Assembly: GCA_002794785.1 (NCBI GenBank)
Contig: NBBA01000024.1
Coordinates: 124,001 to 188,000, forward strand
DNA from: Coniferiporia sulphurascens
Lineage: Eukaryota > Basidiomycota > Agaricomycetes > Hymenochaetales > Hymenochaetaceae
DNA length: 64,000 nt
Direction of reading: 5' to 3'
Below, piece after piece: positions 22,728-34,997 of the stretch. Under the pieces are notes generated by a model that saw only the letters and a list, made by a program, of their open reading frames with translations, was not told the origin of the DNA and ran no database searches. Numbering within the stretch: position 1 is the first letter of the stretch; every line of letters starts with the position of its first letter. Both the position numbers and the translations under genes were made by a program.

Positions 22728-23624
22728 GGTGATGGACACGAGGCGATGGACAGCAGGGTAGGGCCGCTCCCGTCAGCAATATATATTGCCAGCGCAGCTA
22801 TGGAGTGCGTCGAGTTGCGAGTTGGTTATCTTCAGTGTTAAACGCGCCAGAGCGTGGGCGGAGGATTGTGACGACACGTGGTGGTCTATCCTCAAGTTTT
22901 TCAGAAGTTTTGTTTGGTTCAACGTTTGACTGTGTATCTATGTTTGCTCCCTCTTGCGCCCAGGAAATCGTCCACAACCGCTTTAAGCACGTCTTATCTC
23001 TGCTCTGCGTCTCTGTACTGCGTCGACCCCTGAAAAGGAGTCGTCGATTCCGCTTCGCCACCGCAGCGGGCTTCGGGCCATTTCCAATACGATTACTGAA
23101 TATCTTCGGTACAAGTATCGGAACAATTCAGATATTCTGGCGGCTTGTAACGTGCAGATTCTATGCGATTTTCGTTGATAAATGTAATTCCTCATCCCGG
23201 GACGATGTCAACGACACGAATACTTGACAAATCTTGAGTTCTTTTACCCAATATTCCCCGTGGCTATCAGAGGCTGCGTCGTCAATAGCTCAATGGACTG
23301 GCTTGAGAGGAGCATGTAGGCGAAAAGAAAAAGAGAAGACACGGATTCTAGGGTGAGTGACTCTTCATCACCCCGAATATCATGTGTCCGTCGATGATGT
23401 TATTCTTGTGATAATTTCGCACGTACGGCACCGTTGATATCTATTACAAGTGATGGGTACGCTGTATTTGGCTATCCCTCTGAGGGGTTTTCTCGTCAAG
23501 ATGTTCGAGACCCTCAATTGTCGACCGCGACTCGAATCATCGGGAGATAGAAGGCTTCCGCAACGCATATATAATCCTACCTCTCGCATGTCCTTCAGAC
23601 CCCCTCCTTTCCAAGCAGACCACC
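22728..23624. other. Intergenic region upstream of the zinc-finger gene
   Basis: No gene supported. It holds the zinc-finger promoter (TATATAA at 23568-23574). Confidence 0.4.
23568..23574 (+). promoter_or_regulatory. TATA box of the C2H2 gene
   Basis: TATATAA, 51 bases before the ATG at 23625. Confidence 0.55.
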
Positions 23625-24353
23625 ATGGCTTACTGCAATCGATGCAATCGTCAGTTTGCTCACTCTAGCGCCTTGGAACAGCACAAGCAAGATTCACACA
23701 ATCACCACATATGCTACGATTGCGACAGAGACTTCACTTCTAGTAACGCGCTTATAGACCATGACAAGCAAGTACACAATTACTGCCCAGAGTGTAATCG
23801 TTTCTTCCGGACGGCCTCCGGTCTCACAAGTCATCGGGCCTCCGTGCACAAGCCGCCGCGCAACTTAAAATGTCCTGGCCGCAAATGTGGGGGTGCCTTC
23901 GCCTCCATCTCCGCACTTATCATGCACGCAGAGAGCAATTCGTGCGTATCGGGCATCACGCGCAAAGCTGTCAACATGTTCGTTGCGCGCCTCGATCGCC
24001 AGAATATCATCACGAATCCCGCACGCATGATAACGGGCCCCGGTGGATACCCCGCACCGCCCGCAGAACCGGAGTACTGGGCAACTGAGCTATCTTGGAA
24101 TGGGAACGCATACGAATGTTTCCTGTGCAATGGCACGTTTCGTACGCTTCGGGGCCTCGACTCGCACCTCAAGAGCCCGCGTCATCTCGAGCGCATATAT
24201 CACTGCCCCAATTTAAAATGCAACAAGGAATACCAGGTTTTGAGCGCCCTCAGCCAACACGTCGAAAGAGGCAGTTGCGGGGCCAGGAGGATCAGTCAAA
24301 TACAAGACGTGATGGATAGACTGAACAGTAGAATCCGAGCCATTACTCTTTAA
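23625..24353 (+). CDS. C2H2/C2HC zinc-finger protein
   Basis: Intronless, 242 residues, in contrast to the intron-rich neighbours. Six zinc-binding units are visible. Three are compact C2H2 fingers at residues 4-76 (CNRCNRQF, CYDCDRDF, CPECNRFF). A fourth with C-x4-C spacing (CPGRKCGGAF...HAESNSC) has Cys as last ligand. After a Pro-rich linker (ITGPGGYPAPPAEPEYW) come a C2H2 finger (CFLCNGTF...HLKSPRH) and another C-x4-C...H-x5-C unit (CPNLKCNKEY). The arrangement suits nucleic-acid binding; a nuclear role is expected from the family, but the target is unknown. Similar stand-alone proteins are common in Agaricomycetes. Confidence 0.88.
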   Translation: MAYCNRCNRQFAHSSALEQHKQDSHNHHICYDCDRDFTSSNALIDHDKQVHNYCPECNRFFRTASGLTSHRASVHKPPRNLKCPGRKCGGAFASISALIMHAESNSCVSGITRKAVNMFVARLDRQNIITNPARMITGPGGYPAPPAEPEYWATELSWNGNAYECFLCNGTFRTLRGLDSHLKSPRHLERIYHCPNLKCNKEYQVLSALSQHVERGSCGARRISQIQDVMDRLNSRIRAITL

Positions 24354-24572
24354 GCGATATTGACGTAATGTCGAAGTACAATCTGATGTTCTTTTCTCTT
24401 CATCAGCGGACTCAATTTGTATGTAAGTCATCCTGCGAAGTGTCTTGCCTTTGTACTATAAGTCGTTTTTGTTGCTCCAGAGCATTATAAACAACCCCAA
24501 ATTTTAGGGCGCAATCTTCCCGAAGCTTCTTTTTTTCAGACCGCGATGTTGTTAAGATGTACCGTATATGTT

Positions 24573-27240
24573 CCTGTTTTTTTTCTGCCCCGATTGTAAA
24601 TTTTGGACTCGTCAATGTTTTAGCTCAAGACATGCTCTTTTTTTACGAATCTGAGTTCGCGTTAGCACCAGCACTCATACTTTGGAGGATCAATGGTCTT
24701 TGAACAGACTTAAGACTAGTAAAGTATTACCGCGTCTGCTAAACAATAACGGGAGAGGTGCAGAATGAAGTAACAATTCAGTCGTGCATACATTAGAGTA
24801 CAACAGGACTGGGTCCTTGCAAACAGGTTTCTCAATCTAGTACAAATAGAATATTACCAGTCTGATATTTACAATTCGACAGTAGTACATAAAGAATCGG
24901 AGAGCTCCCAGTCTTAAAAATGATGGAAGAGCAGGGCGAGTACTTTAGACCGCATCTTTAAGCGTTACAAAGCGTAGCATAGACAAAATGCAATATAAGA
25001 CAACGTTGCGAGGGTTTCCGGCATGGGCATGGGCAACGGGAAAGCGTGCACGCCGTACTACAAGTTTGTCGACCACGGCTCAGTTCCTCCTAATAGTGCA
25101 ATCCGCGTAGCCGTAACATAAAGCGAGCGAACAAAATGCTGTGCAGCATTGTTTGCATTCTGAAAGTGAGGCGTTAGAAAGTCTAATGTTCTGGCCTCAA
25201 ATATTCTGAGAACGTACATCATAGCAAGCAACCGCATGGTCCCCTAGGAGTGAGCGTCAGGAGGGTCTAGTCTCCGAAGGGAAAGATATCAGCAAGTCAC
25301 TCACTATCAAAAGAAATACGCCAGTCAGATTACCGGCCGAAAGTACTGCATGCAAGGTTTCTACTAATTGGATAAGCTGAGTTTATAGTGCAAATTTGCT
25401 CACGGAGAACGCAGACGTAATATACGATGCCTACAATATAGAGATCAGCCACTGAGGCCGAGCTTGAATGGGAGGAGAGTACTTACCATCGTTTACCATC
25501 ATTCCTAACGTCCCTGAAAGTGACGTATGCTCTTCAGCAAGTCTGGGAGTTAGCTACACCACCGGTAAATATCTAAGGCATACATGCTCACTTGAGTACA
25601 CTGCTTTCAGCATAGTAAGCGCCATGCTTACTGTGACACGTATAAGGGGTCAGTCAGTCTTCGGTTTGGTAGATTATAGAGGACCACCACGCACAGGTTT
25701 CATCTAAGAGAACAATACAAAACCAAATCCAGATTCCTTTTGTCGTTAATGAAACGGAACAACCGTTCTTATATATTCCATGCAACGTCTCTAATGGCCG
25801 AATTGATATACTGTATAGGTCTGTTTAACGAGATAAATCAAACGTACCAGCTGTGGCATTTTCTGTTCCCGCCGCTACCAGATAAACTAATATCGCTGAC
25901 CCAGGCTTTGAGATAATTAGTTACGTTTGTCTTCGAAGTTGCGAGAACTTCTTCATACCACGTAAACAAGTGCGAGGAGGATGATTATAGCCCTATTGAA
26001 GCTCCATATAGCGCACACCCTAATAAATAGAGCGACTGAATGATATTAGTGCCACTTGTTCGTTGAAAAAGAAATTTGACCGCCTACGCTCTCCAATCAG
26101 AATAACTGTAGCTTCCATCACTAGAAATTAGTGACCAATTGTTAGTTACATTGACATGTATGGGCGTATGGCCACTGACATGTCAATGCAAGAAGTGCCG
26201 CCTTGCATGCCTGCGGATATGTTGAGCATATTGGAAAAAGTAAAATGAAGAACTGTCTCACTTCGTCACTAGCGCTTATAAAAAGTACTGGTGAAGGGAG
26301 AATAAAAGTTTACTAGACTGATTTACTGAGTCACTCACGATAGATTTGCAAGAATGCAGACACGAGACCAGTTACGCGATTCAGGCAGTAAATACAATTA
26401 ACGAGCGAAAATCTAGATGACCAAACAAGTCGTATCTGGAAACTATCAAACTGATTCTAGCGTTTGAAAGAAGGAGGTAGAATACCGTACCTCATCCTCC
26501 AAGGTTAACATGTAATCGTATACCTGCGCAAATATTAAGATAGAATCAACTACTGAGGGTAGTGAGTAGTTTACCAGGCACGTCAGTGCCGAGACTTCGC
26601 AATGTTAGTTGCTGGATTGGATTTCAGATTTTGACGTAAACTGACCTGCGGTGTACTTGCGCTATAATGAGGAGAGACTCGGTACGCGTGCAGGGTATAC
26701 GACTTACCTTAAAGACGTTATTTTCATACACAAAGCCTGGTAATTGCATGAGAGAGTCTAGACCAAGTTTAACTTCATATGCTTCATGGAGCGGAGGACA
26801 GAAGGGAGCATGGACATTCGCGATATGGGTCTAGAGGAAGTTTGTGCCTTCGCTGCATACTGGTGTACCGTTTAAATAGCGGTCAAGGACAATGGTATAA
26901 GGTCCGTCGTCGGTAGACCAGATAATAGTATCTTACTGTGACCGTACCTTAGTACCACTCCCTTTGGTATCTGGCATCATGTCGGCAGGTGGTTGGGGGT
27001 CCGGGGTCGTCGCACTCGAGGGGAAAACACAGGTGCTTGTTTAGATCTTGATGTAAGGAATCCTTCAGCTTACACGTGCGTCGCCTTCCTGGAATCCCAT
27101 ACCAGAATTGGTTCAACTGAGGTCGGCGTGACATTAAATACCACCGGAAAGTATTATATCACTTTCTGTACAAGACGGTTTGATTCCCGAATGAGTTGAC
27201 TACCTCTACTGAGTCCAACTGGTTCGTCGCTATTTATACT
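24573..27240 (-). repeat. Repeat unit A of the DUF6533-like family
   Basis: This segment aligns by eye with 45.1-48.1 kb and 60.8-63.4 kb, same orientation. Its left boundary, near TTTTTTTTCTGCCC, is shared with the copy at 45.14 kb. It belongs to the sub-family also seen at 28.3-28.9, 32.0-33.1 and 48.3-49.2 kb. Confidence 0.7.
25090..26817 (-). pseudogene. DUF6533-like membrane protein, copy A (frameshifted)
   Basis: Exons of a seven-helix protein are recognisable in order: the N-terminal PLHEAYEVKLGLDSLMQ, a DUF6533-type segment, ALFIRVCAIWSF, GSAILVYLVAAG, GIWIWFCIVLL and the C-terminal MLHSILFARFMLRLR. In exon 1 a one-base deletion relative to the copy at 48.8 kb (about 26795) puts the ATG at 26817 out of frame, and a TAG follows. 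The C-terminus ends early (LHY, stop at 25090-25092) where intact copies continue with a charged tail. It is therefore probably a pseudogene, although most introns keep their splice sites. Confidence 0.65.
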
Positions 27241-28269
27241 TTCTTCTTTGCAAGATGATCCAATAGTCATCGGTATATTAGGCCAGTATGAGCGTTTAAA
27301 GCTGTGGGCGAACAGAGCTCAGTGCCGGAAAGTTGTCCCAAGATTACGTGGAGCACCTAGTATAAGTGAACGAACTGCTCTTTTCAGAACCATGACGCGG
27401 TATATAACAGTGCTCCTGGCTCGGTGTGGATTCACTTCAGCACAGCCATAATGCATTAAGATACCCTACATCGCGTGACATCTATGCCAGCTCCGACACC
27501 GCCTCATCATTGGCCCTTTGCTTGTTGGTGAGATGTCATTCAAGTTGGAGTAAGGGCTAGAGGGGTTTGCTAGTGTCGTTCAGTCCTATTCCACTATGAT
27601 ATACACTTTGTAATTTCAGTACTTGTTAATATAATTGTTATTCCAAGTTATTGCTTTATATGGGTGTGCTTGGATTGCGGGCTTTACATGCCGCTTACAG
27701 TTTTATAAGGTTTGCTCGATAGACAAGTGTGCTAGTGTGCATGTATAATTCAACTAGAGGTACCAGTGCACATAAGAACTTGAACCGGGCACTTTTATAT
27801 GTATTTAGAAGATCAATGAATATTATGATCAAAGTACAATTTCCTTAAGGGACTAACAATCTTGTAACTGTGCATAAGCCTTATGAAATGCTTGCTAGAG
27901 GCCCCCCAAATCTTACATACATTTGGCATTATCCACTTGATCATATGCGCTTATATGCAATTGCAAGATTTTTTCCGTTTTTTATATATGTAAATGTGCA
28001 GCCATTGAAACTGTAAACGGACGCCTAAGATTTTAGTCAGCCAAAGCTGGTGAATACATAGGCCTCGGGGTGATCGCCTTTCTCAGTACATCATGGCGTT
28101 GAATTTGTTCGTAGCTCAAACTTAAACTTAAGCAGCACTGTCGTACCAGTAAAACTCATATGCGATAAGAGAGGTGTAGCAAAACACCGGAATCCTGAGG
28201 CGGTACAATACATGCCGGGGCGTGCGCATACATTTGTGATACAACGACATCAGATTATCACAAACTCCG
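27241..28269. other. AT-rich spacer between repeat units
   Basis: No gene. From about 27,990 rightward it shares upstream sequence (AAATGTGCAGCCA, CTGTAAACGGA) with the flanks of the copies near 31.46 and 47.99 kb. Confidence 0.45.
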
Positions 28270-28860
28270 GGAGAATTGTTAAAAAAAACAAGCTTGAAGC
28301 CCGCTACCTTTTTTGTTTTCGACTACAGATGAACAGTGATGAAAAAGCGGGGAAATTAATTTAAAACACTCTAAAATCCATCTTTAATTGCCAGACGTCG
28401 TATGGACGAAGTGCCCACAGAATAGCATTCTCAGAGTCTCCGGCATCGGCAACGGAAAAGCGTGCACGCCGGACTATAAGTTTGTCAATCACGGCTCAGT
28501 TCCTCCCAAATGTGCGCGTAGCCGTAATATAAAGCGAGCGTACAAAATACTGTGTAGCATTGTTTGCATTCTGAAAGTGAGACGTTAAAAAATATAATGT
28601 TCTGGCCTCGGATATTCTGGGAACATACATCATAACAAGCATCTGCATGGTCCCCTAGGAGTGAGCGTTAGGAGGGTCTCCGAAGGGAAAGGCTTCAGTA
28701 AGTCACTCACCACCAAAAGAAATACGCCAGTCAAATTACCGGCTGAAAGTACTGCATGCAAGGTCTTTAATTGGATATGCTGAGTTTATAGTGCAATCTG
28801 CTCACGGAGAACGCAGACGTAATATATGATGCCTACAATATATTAGCCTCTGAGGTCGGA
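28270..28860 (-). pseudogene. 3'-terminal fragment of a DUF6533-like copy
   Basis: Only the last part of the gene is present, matching the left end of copy A and of the copy at 32.4 kb (shared blocks AAAGCGTGCACGCCGGACTA and TCCCCTAGGAGTGAGCG). The next copy follows directly, so this is a truncated duplicate. Confidence 0.65.
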
Positions 28861-28940
28861 CAAGAGTAGCATAGACAAAATGCACATAACACAACGTTGC
28901 AACGGTTTCTGGCAATGCTAACAGGAAGGCGCGCACACCC

Positions 28941-30705
28941 CTATAGACTTGTCGACCACAGCTCTGTACCCTCCGGCTCTTTCTTAAATCGTTTCCGCAG
29001 CCGTAACATAAAGCGAGCATACAAAATGCTATGCAGCATTGTTTGTACCCTGGAAATGCGATGTTAGAAAAAAATTTAAACGCATGATTCCACTACTCCG
29101 GTATAGGATATTTTTGGGGCGTACGTTATGGTAAGCGTCCGCATGGACCCCTAGGAGCGAGCGTCAGAAGGGCTTACGAACGGAATTGCATCAACATTCT
29201 ACTCACTTTCAATAGGAATATGGCAGCCAAATTACCGGCCGAAAGTACTGTGCACAAGGCTCTTAATCTAAAACCAGTAGTTAATATTGTAAAACTGCTC
29301 ACGAAGAACGCAGACGTAGTGAATGACGCCTTCAATCCAATATAGATATTAGCCCATATCTGATGAGAGGAGAGACCATACCATCTCTAATCATCATCCG
29401 TAATGTCTTTGAAAATGACGTATAATCTTCAGGAAGTTAGCCACTCCACCGATAAACGTCCAAGGCCAACAAGCTCACTTGAGCGCAATGCCTTCAGTAT
29501 AATAAGCGCGAGGGTCACTGTGATGCATATAAGAGCACAGTCAGTGCACAATACGGTGGATTAGGGAGGACTGCCACACACGGGTTTCGTTGAAGAGGAT
29601 GATACAAAACCAAAACCAGATTCCGTTTATCTCTAATGAAACGGAGCAACCATTGCCATAAAGTCCACGTAATTTCTCTGACAGTCGAGTTAATATTCAG
29701 GCTCGCCTAGCAGGATAAACCAGACGTACCAGCTCTTGCCTTTTCTATTGCCACCACTACAAGATAAAATAATATCGCTGACCCAGACTTTAAGAGCATT
29801 AGTTGTGTGCGTCACTAGAAGTTGAGAGGCCTCTTCCATACCACGTAAACCAGTGCGAGAAGGACGAGTATAGCCCTACTGAAGCCCCATATAGCGTACA
29901 CTCTTATACATAGAGCAACTGAATGCTATTAGTACCATTTGTTCATTGAGAAACGAATTTCGACCACCTACGCTCGCCGATCAGAATGGTTATAACTCCT
30001 GTCACTTGAACCGGTCAAGACCACTTGTTAGTTGCATTGTCGTGCATGGGTGTGTAATGGTCACTGACATGACATTGCAAAAAACGCCCCTTTGCACAGC
30101 TATGATGTACTGAGCATATAACAAAACCAGAAAGAGTAGCTGTCTCACTTCGTTACTAGTGCCTATAAAAAGCACTGGCGTAGGGGGGATAAAGAAACTG
30201 ACAAGCTGATATTTATTAATTACTCACGATATACCTCCAGGAATGCAGACACGAAAGTCGCCACGCGATTCAGGCAGTAAAGAAGATTCACAAGTGAAAA
30301 TCTTGAAGACCAAACAAGCCGTATCTTAAAACGGATTAAGCTGATGCGGGCACTTGAAAGGAAAGAGTAGAATATCACACCTCGTCCCCCAGAGTCAACA
30401 TGTAGTCGTAGATCTACGCGAAAATCAATATAGTTACAGTTGGAAGTAATGAGGACTTTACCAGACACGTCAAGGCCGAGACTTCTTGGTATAAGTTACT
30501 GCATTGGCCTCAAGGGATTTGATGTGGACTAACCTGCAGCGTACTTGCGGCCGCGCTACAATGAGCAAAACCCAATGCGCGTGCAGAAGATATGACTTAC
30601 CTTAAAGACGTCGTTTTCACGCACAGCAGAGTCTAGGAACTGCAAGGTAGACTCGAGACCACGTTTAATTTCATCTAGCCCATGTAGCGGAGGGTGCGTG
30701 GACAT
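28941..30705 (-). CDS. DUF6533-like seven-helix membrane protein, copy B
   Basis: A multi-exon gene of the DUF6533 type: fungal seven-helix membrane proteins of unknown function. Exon 1 starts at 30705 (MSTHPPLHGLDEIKRGLEST) and ends VFK at a GTAAGT donor. Later exons give YAAVSALTCL, IYDYMLTLGDE, IRLVWSSRFSLVNLLYCLNR (the DUF6533 core, Asp present), ITILIGE, LALCIRVYAIWGF, EKLRGLYGNGC, LTLALI-type helix 5, GSMRTLTITYAP and, at the end, MLHSILYARFMLRLRKRF with stop at 28941-28943. Donors and acceptors are intact where checked. The last splice junction, before MLHS, could not be settled. No stop or frameshift was found inside recognised exons. It may be functional, or a recently silenced duplicate. 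Confidence 0.55.
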
Positions 30706-32049
30706 GTCGTGATGTGGATATTGAGACTTACTGACGGAATATAGTACCTTCGCTACGTACTGGTGTGCTATTAAATAGCAGTTGCAAGTGATATGGTATC
30801 AGATCCGGAGGAGAAGGCCGGATTATAATGTTTCCATCCCTTTGACTTCCAATCATATCGTGTCAGTAAATGGATGGAGGTCCAACTATAGGCGCCTCAT
30901 GCTCATGATCATTGCATCCGACTGATAGGTAGAGGACCCTGCAAGAAGATGCCCAGAATGAGTCGATGCCACTACTGAGTCCAAGCTTGTAGCTGCTCTC
31001 CTCTTTGAGCCGAAAGCTGATCCAACGGTCTTCAGTACAGTGCTGGTGGGATCCCATCATCCCATCCACGTGGGAAATGGGATTCCACCGAAACTGATCG
31101 GGATCGTGGGATGATCTTACAGACTCTTTCTTGGTGGATGGGGGTGGAAACATTAGACATTATGCATAAATGGGGGTGATTGTCACTGAACGACATTGGT
31201 GCCGCTACTAGACGAAGTATAATTGGCACACAGCACAGCTCTTCCAATTGAGGACCTCATCAGGAATCCCAGACGCGATTCCACCGGGATTGAGTGACCC
31301 CAGCAAAAAGTGGAACCTCACTGGTATCCCACCAAAATGCACAACACTGTGCTGCGACCTGTATCAGTGCTCTGAGTCTAAACTCTGCTCACCTTAGCAC
31401 TGGCATAAGCTATAGTGCATTGAAGTGCCCCACAACCTCCGAAGCCCCTAAATGTGCAGCCACTGAAACTGTAAACGGAAGCCTAAGATTTTAGTCAGCA
31501 GGAGGTGATGAATATACTGTATAGTCATCTAGTCATCACGGGAGAAAATAGTAGTCCACTCACTGGCAGCACTGAGTGACGGGTCTTTTCGTACCACGAG
31601 GTGATCGCCTTGCTAAGTTCATATTTGGTACATCACGGCTTTGATTTTGTTCGGAGCTCAAACTCAAACTCAAGCAGTATTGTCGTGGCGATAAAACTCA
31701 TATGCGATAAGAGAACACCAGAACCCTGAGCGGTACAGTACATTTGTAGTACAACGACATCAGCCTATTACAAACGTCGGGAGCAATGTTGAACTCAAAG
31801 CTGGCCACCCACGGACCCATGGGCCCTCAGCCAACGTGTCAAGAAAGGCTGTGAGACCGGACGAAACTTGCGGATACAGAACGTGGCGGATAAGCTGAGG
31901 ATCATTTTTAGTGTTCGATCGAAGTAAGGCAGACGCAAAGTGTTTCATGCGATATGGTGATCCTTGCCTTTATTATGTGCCTTCCAGCCATTTAGACCGT
32001 CACCGTCGATCATAATCAAGTTAAATGCACTAAAAACCGCTGATGTTTC
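30706..32049. other. Upstream flank of copy B, repeated elsewhere
   Basis: Shared with 47.5-48.3 kb and 62.9-63.4 kb (for example TTATGCATAAATGGG and CGACATTGGTGCCGC). No gene. It probably contains the copy's promoter, so the duplicated unit includes regulatory DNA. Confidence 0.5.
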
Positions 32050-33060
32050 CTCGAGAAATAAAGACGCTGTGGTACTGGGCGCCAATAATCATCAGTGCGC
32101 AATTCCCTTCTTCTCTTCTTATAAATGTTAGAATCCTTCGCATAATTTGTGGGCATATAAAAGGTAGATGTATGCAAGTTTTTTACCGTATTCAAAATCA
32201 GACCTTGGTCGGCTTGAACAATATCCCAAGGTACGTACTGTACTTTAAAGCACGACGAAACTGGGTCCATGCAAACGGATTCTTCAACCAATACCAGCGT
32301 ATTATCAGTCTAATATTTACTGTTCGACGGTATAAAAGGAGTAAGATTTCACAGGTGAACAATGATAGAAGAGTAAGAAAATTAGTTTGGAACTCCTTAA
32401 AATACATCTTAAATGGCCAGACGTCGCACAGACAAAGTGTCCACGCAATAGCATCCTCAGAGTTTCCGGAATCGGCAACGGGAAAGCATGCACGCCGGAC
32501 TATAAGTTTGTCGACCACGGCTCAGTTCCTCCCAGCTCTTCCCTAAATGTGCGCGCTGCGTAGTCGTAACATAAAGTGAGCGTACAAAATGCTATCTGAC
32601 ATTGTTTGCATTCTGAAAGTGAAGCGTTAAAATCTAATGTTCTGGCGTCGGATATTTTGAGAATGTACATCATAACAAGCATCTGCATGGTCCCCTAGGA
32701 GTGAGCGTCAGGAGGGTCTAGTCTCCGAAGGGAAAGATGTCAGCAAGTCACTCACCACCAACTTGAAAAGAAATACGCCAGTCAAATTACCGGCTGAAAG
32801 TACCGCATGAAAAATCTATAATTGGATATGCTGAGTTTATAGTGCAAAGCTGCTCACGGAGAACGTAGACATAATATATGATGCCACAATATAGAGATCA
32901 GTCACTGAGGCCAAACTTGAATGAGAGGAGAGCGCTGACCATCTTTGACCATCATTCCTAATGTCCCCGAAAATGAGGTATCGTCTCACTTTCTGTACAA
33001 GACGTTTCAACATCCAAATTTGTTGACCGCCTCTATTGAGCCCTCCAAGCCAACTGATCC
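32050..33060 (-). repeat. Internally deleted DUF6533-family copy C
   Basis: The left part (to about 32,965) matches the 3' end of the gene unit, then jumps straight to upstream-flank sequence (CTCACTTTCTGTACAAGACG at about 32,987-33,006), also found at 27.16 and 49.14 kb. Nearly all coding exons are missing between, while both ends are kept. Confidence 0.65.
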
Positions 33061-33310
33061 ATGTATTGAAACGAGTATTGAGAAAAAAATTCGATCGATC
33101 CGATCATCATTGTAAGTAACGGAATTAAAAGGAAGGTAGAGAAATGGTAATCAACTGATCCGATCCAGTAAGAACCAAATATATAGATCTTGTAATGGTA
33201 TTATAATGAAAACATTCGAGGCAATCTAATCCACGGACTGCTTACCAGCCTTATGATGGCATTAGAAACACTAGTATCAGCCACTTTGTGGTATTAACAA
33301 GTGCCAATTA
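33061..33310 (-). repeat. GGATCGGATC-rich repeat, inverted relative to 44.8 kb
   Basis: Read on the minus strand it resembles 44,796-45,090 on the plus strand (shared words ACAATGAT, GGATCGRT, GAATTTTTTTCT, ATACCATTAC). Function unknown. Confidence 0.5.
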
Positions 33311-33589
33311 CAATAAAATCTGACAACTAACTACAGTGATGGACATTGAAGGGTGAGATCACCACTGCCGCCACTGTCGTCACAAGTAGGAGTGACCCAC
33401 TGATTGTCATCATCGATGGGGGCACCTTGTAGATATTCAGTAACCTCGAAACATCCTTTAGGGAATAACAGCAGTAAGTCCCACTGTCCCATAACAAGAG
33501 CGAGTGGATACCATGAAAACATACATACATTTGTTATTAGCACGGCCACAACCATGCTTGTTGTCCGCAAGCAGGGCTGTCATCATGTA

Positions 33590-34211
33590 CAGTCAAACCT
33601 CCCATAGCGGGTGGAGGTTGGTGAAACCCCAAAATATCCATTATAGGAGGTTATTCCACTATAAGAGTTCTGAGTTTATTATGTAATAATGAAAAGTGAA
33701 TTTTTCGAAATTGTACTGGAGTAAAAACAGGTGGTTTGCACTTCACTTGAAACTTCATCCTGAGTAAATGAAGTTGCATACAAGCCTGCTGAAATTCAAG
33801 CTCAGAGCGGTGCTGGCAGAGCCGGTTGAGTTCTGCAATTGCTCAGCAGGCTGCCCCAGCACTGGTATCTTTGATTACAACTCCAAATTAGGATATGGGG
33901 AGCGGGAGTATTTCTCCAGAAGGATGGGAAAGGTCTGAGCTAGGCTTTTCGAGGGTCCAATAGATCCCAACCATTGTGAACTTGATGGAAGGAAACAAAG
34001 GGCAACACAAACTTGCAATTTTGCGGCCAAGTTGACCTCCTATAATGGATATTTCTAATACATTTTCTTCATTTGGCTATCCATTATCCATTATAAAATA
34101 TATCCGTTATGACATAGGGATTTCCTGACTACCGACTCGGTGGGAACCCCAAACTACCCATTATGGGAGGATATCCGTTATGGGAGATGCCCGATATGGG
34201 AGGTTCAACTG
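33590..34211. mobile_element. 622-bp MITE with TA target duplication
   Basis: Terminal inverted repeats CAGTCAAACCTCCCATAGCG (33590-33609) and, at the right end, the complement of CAGTTGAACCTCCCATATCG (ending 34211). TA flanks both ends (33588-33589 and 34212-34213). Further inverted similarity extends inward (CCATTAT-GGGAGG-type blocks). No transposase frame is inside. TIR form and TA duplication suggest mobilisation by a pogo/Tc1-mariner transposase. Confidence 0.8.
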
Positions 34212-34245
34212 TACAGGGAGACAGGAAGAGGTGTCAGGAGAGGGT

Positions 34246-34250
34246 GTTAG
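34246..34250. repeat. Target-site duplication of the solo LTR (GTTAG, left)
   Basis: GTTAG here and again at 42444-42448 bound the older, split LTR. Confidence 0.8.
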
Positions 34251-34426
34251 TGTTACAATTTTCCTTTACTTTACCCTATTTGCGCTGACTCACTTCCTCT
34301 TCGTCATCACCAGTCAGCGCAACTCTCCCATTTCTCTACCTTACTCATCCTTATTCACCTTGCGCCATATGACGCCATGATGACACCTTACTTACGCCAT
34401 CATGACGTGCTTTGCTTACTGATCAC
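34251..34426 (+). mobile_element. Older solo LTR, left part
   Basis: Begins TGTTACAATT and matches, in opposite orientation, the LTRs of the element inserted beside it. It continues at 42059-42443 after the insertion. Joined length about 561 bases, close to the 558 of the intact LTRs. No internal domain of its own remains, so it is a solo LTR left by recombination. Confidence 0.85.
34422..34426. repeat. Target-site duplication of the chromovirus (ATCAC, left)
   Basis: ATCAC precedes the left LTR and is repeated at 42054-42058 after the right LTR. Confidence 0.85.
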
Positions 34427-34984
34427 TGTTAAGCTCAATGGTTACGCGGTGATTGACGTCGGGGCTTCCTGATCGTCAGAACAGATGGTACAGCAACGGG
34501 GCTTCCTAGATGTCGTAAGTCGAGGGTGATCGTCAGTGGGGCTTCCTGATCAACGATGTGGACGCGGTAGGCTTCTATAGCGAGTCGGGTTATGACGAAG
34601 TGACGAATGGCCAAGTGGCACACAGTAGACGGGTGGTAGCAGATAATGGGCTTGTATGAACAAAGAGCACAAGCTTAGGGCTTGTGCTACTGAAGTTACA
34701 TGCTTATATACTACTCTATGTGTTTGCTACTGTAGCGACTTGGTTGGGTATGTTTACCAGACTATGGAGGGTCATGGAAACGCAAGGAAAGCCTTGGTAA
34801 TACAAGTACGGTGATCAGTAAGCAAAGCACGTCATGATGGTGCAATAAGGCGTCATCATGGCGTCTTATGGCGTGAGGCGAATAAGGATGAGTAAGGCAG
34901 AGAAATGGGGGAGTTGCGCTGACTGATGATGACGAAGGGGAAGTGAGTCAGCGCATAAGGGGAAAGTAAAGGAAAATTGTAACA
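34427..34984 (-). repeat. 3' LTR of the chromovirus
   Basis: 558 bases; same ends and length as the LTR at 41496-42053. Contains the TATA box (34703-34710) and the AGCACAAGCTT block (34666-34676). Confidence 0.95.
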
Positions 34985-34997
34985 TTGCCTCCCATTT
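34985..34997 (-). other. Polypurine tract
   Basis: In element sense, AAATGGGAGGCAA stands directly before the 3' LTR, the expected place for plus-strand priming. One C interrupts it. Confidence 0.6.

Noticed and set aside
22805..23227. 140-codon plus-strand frame
   Set aside because: Composition not protein-like, and overlapping minus-strand frames are equally long; no supporting motif.
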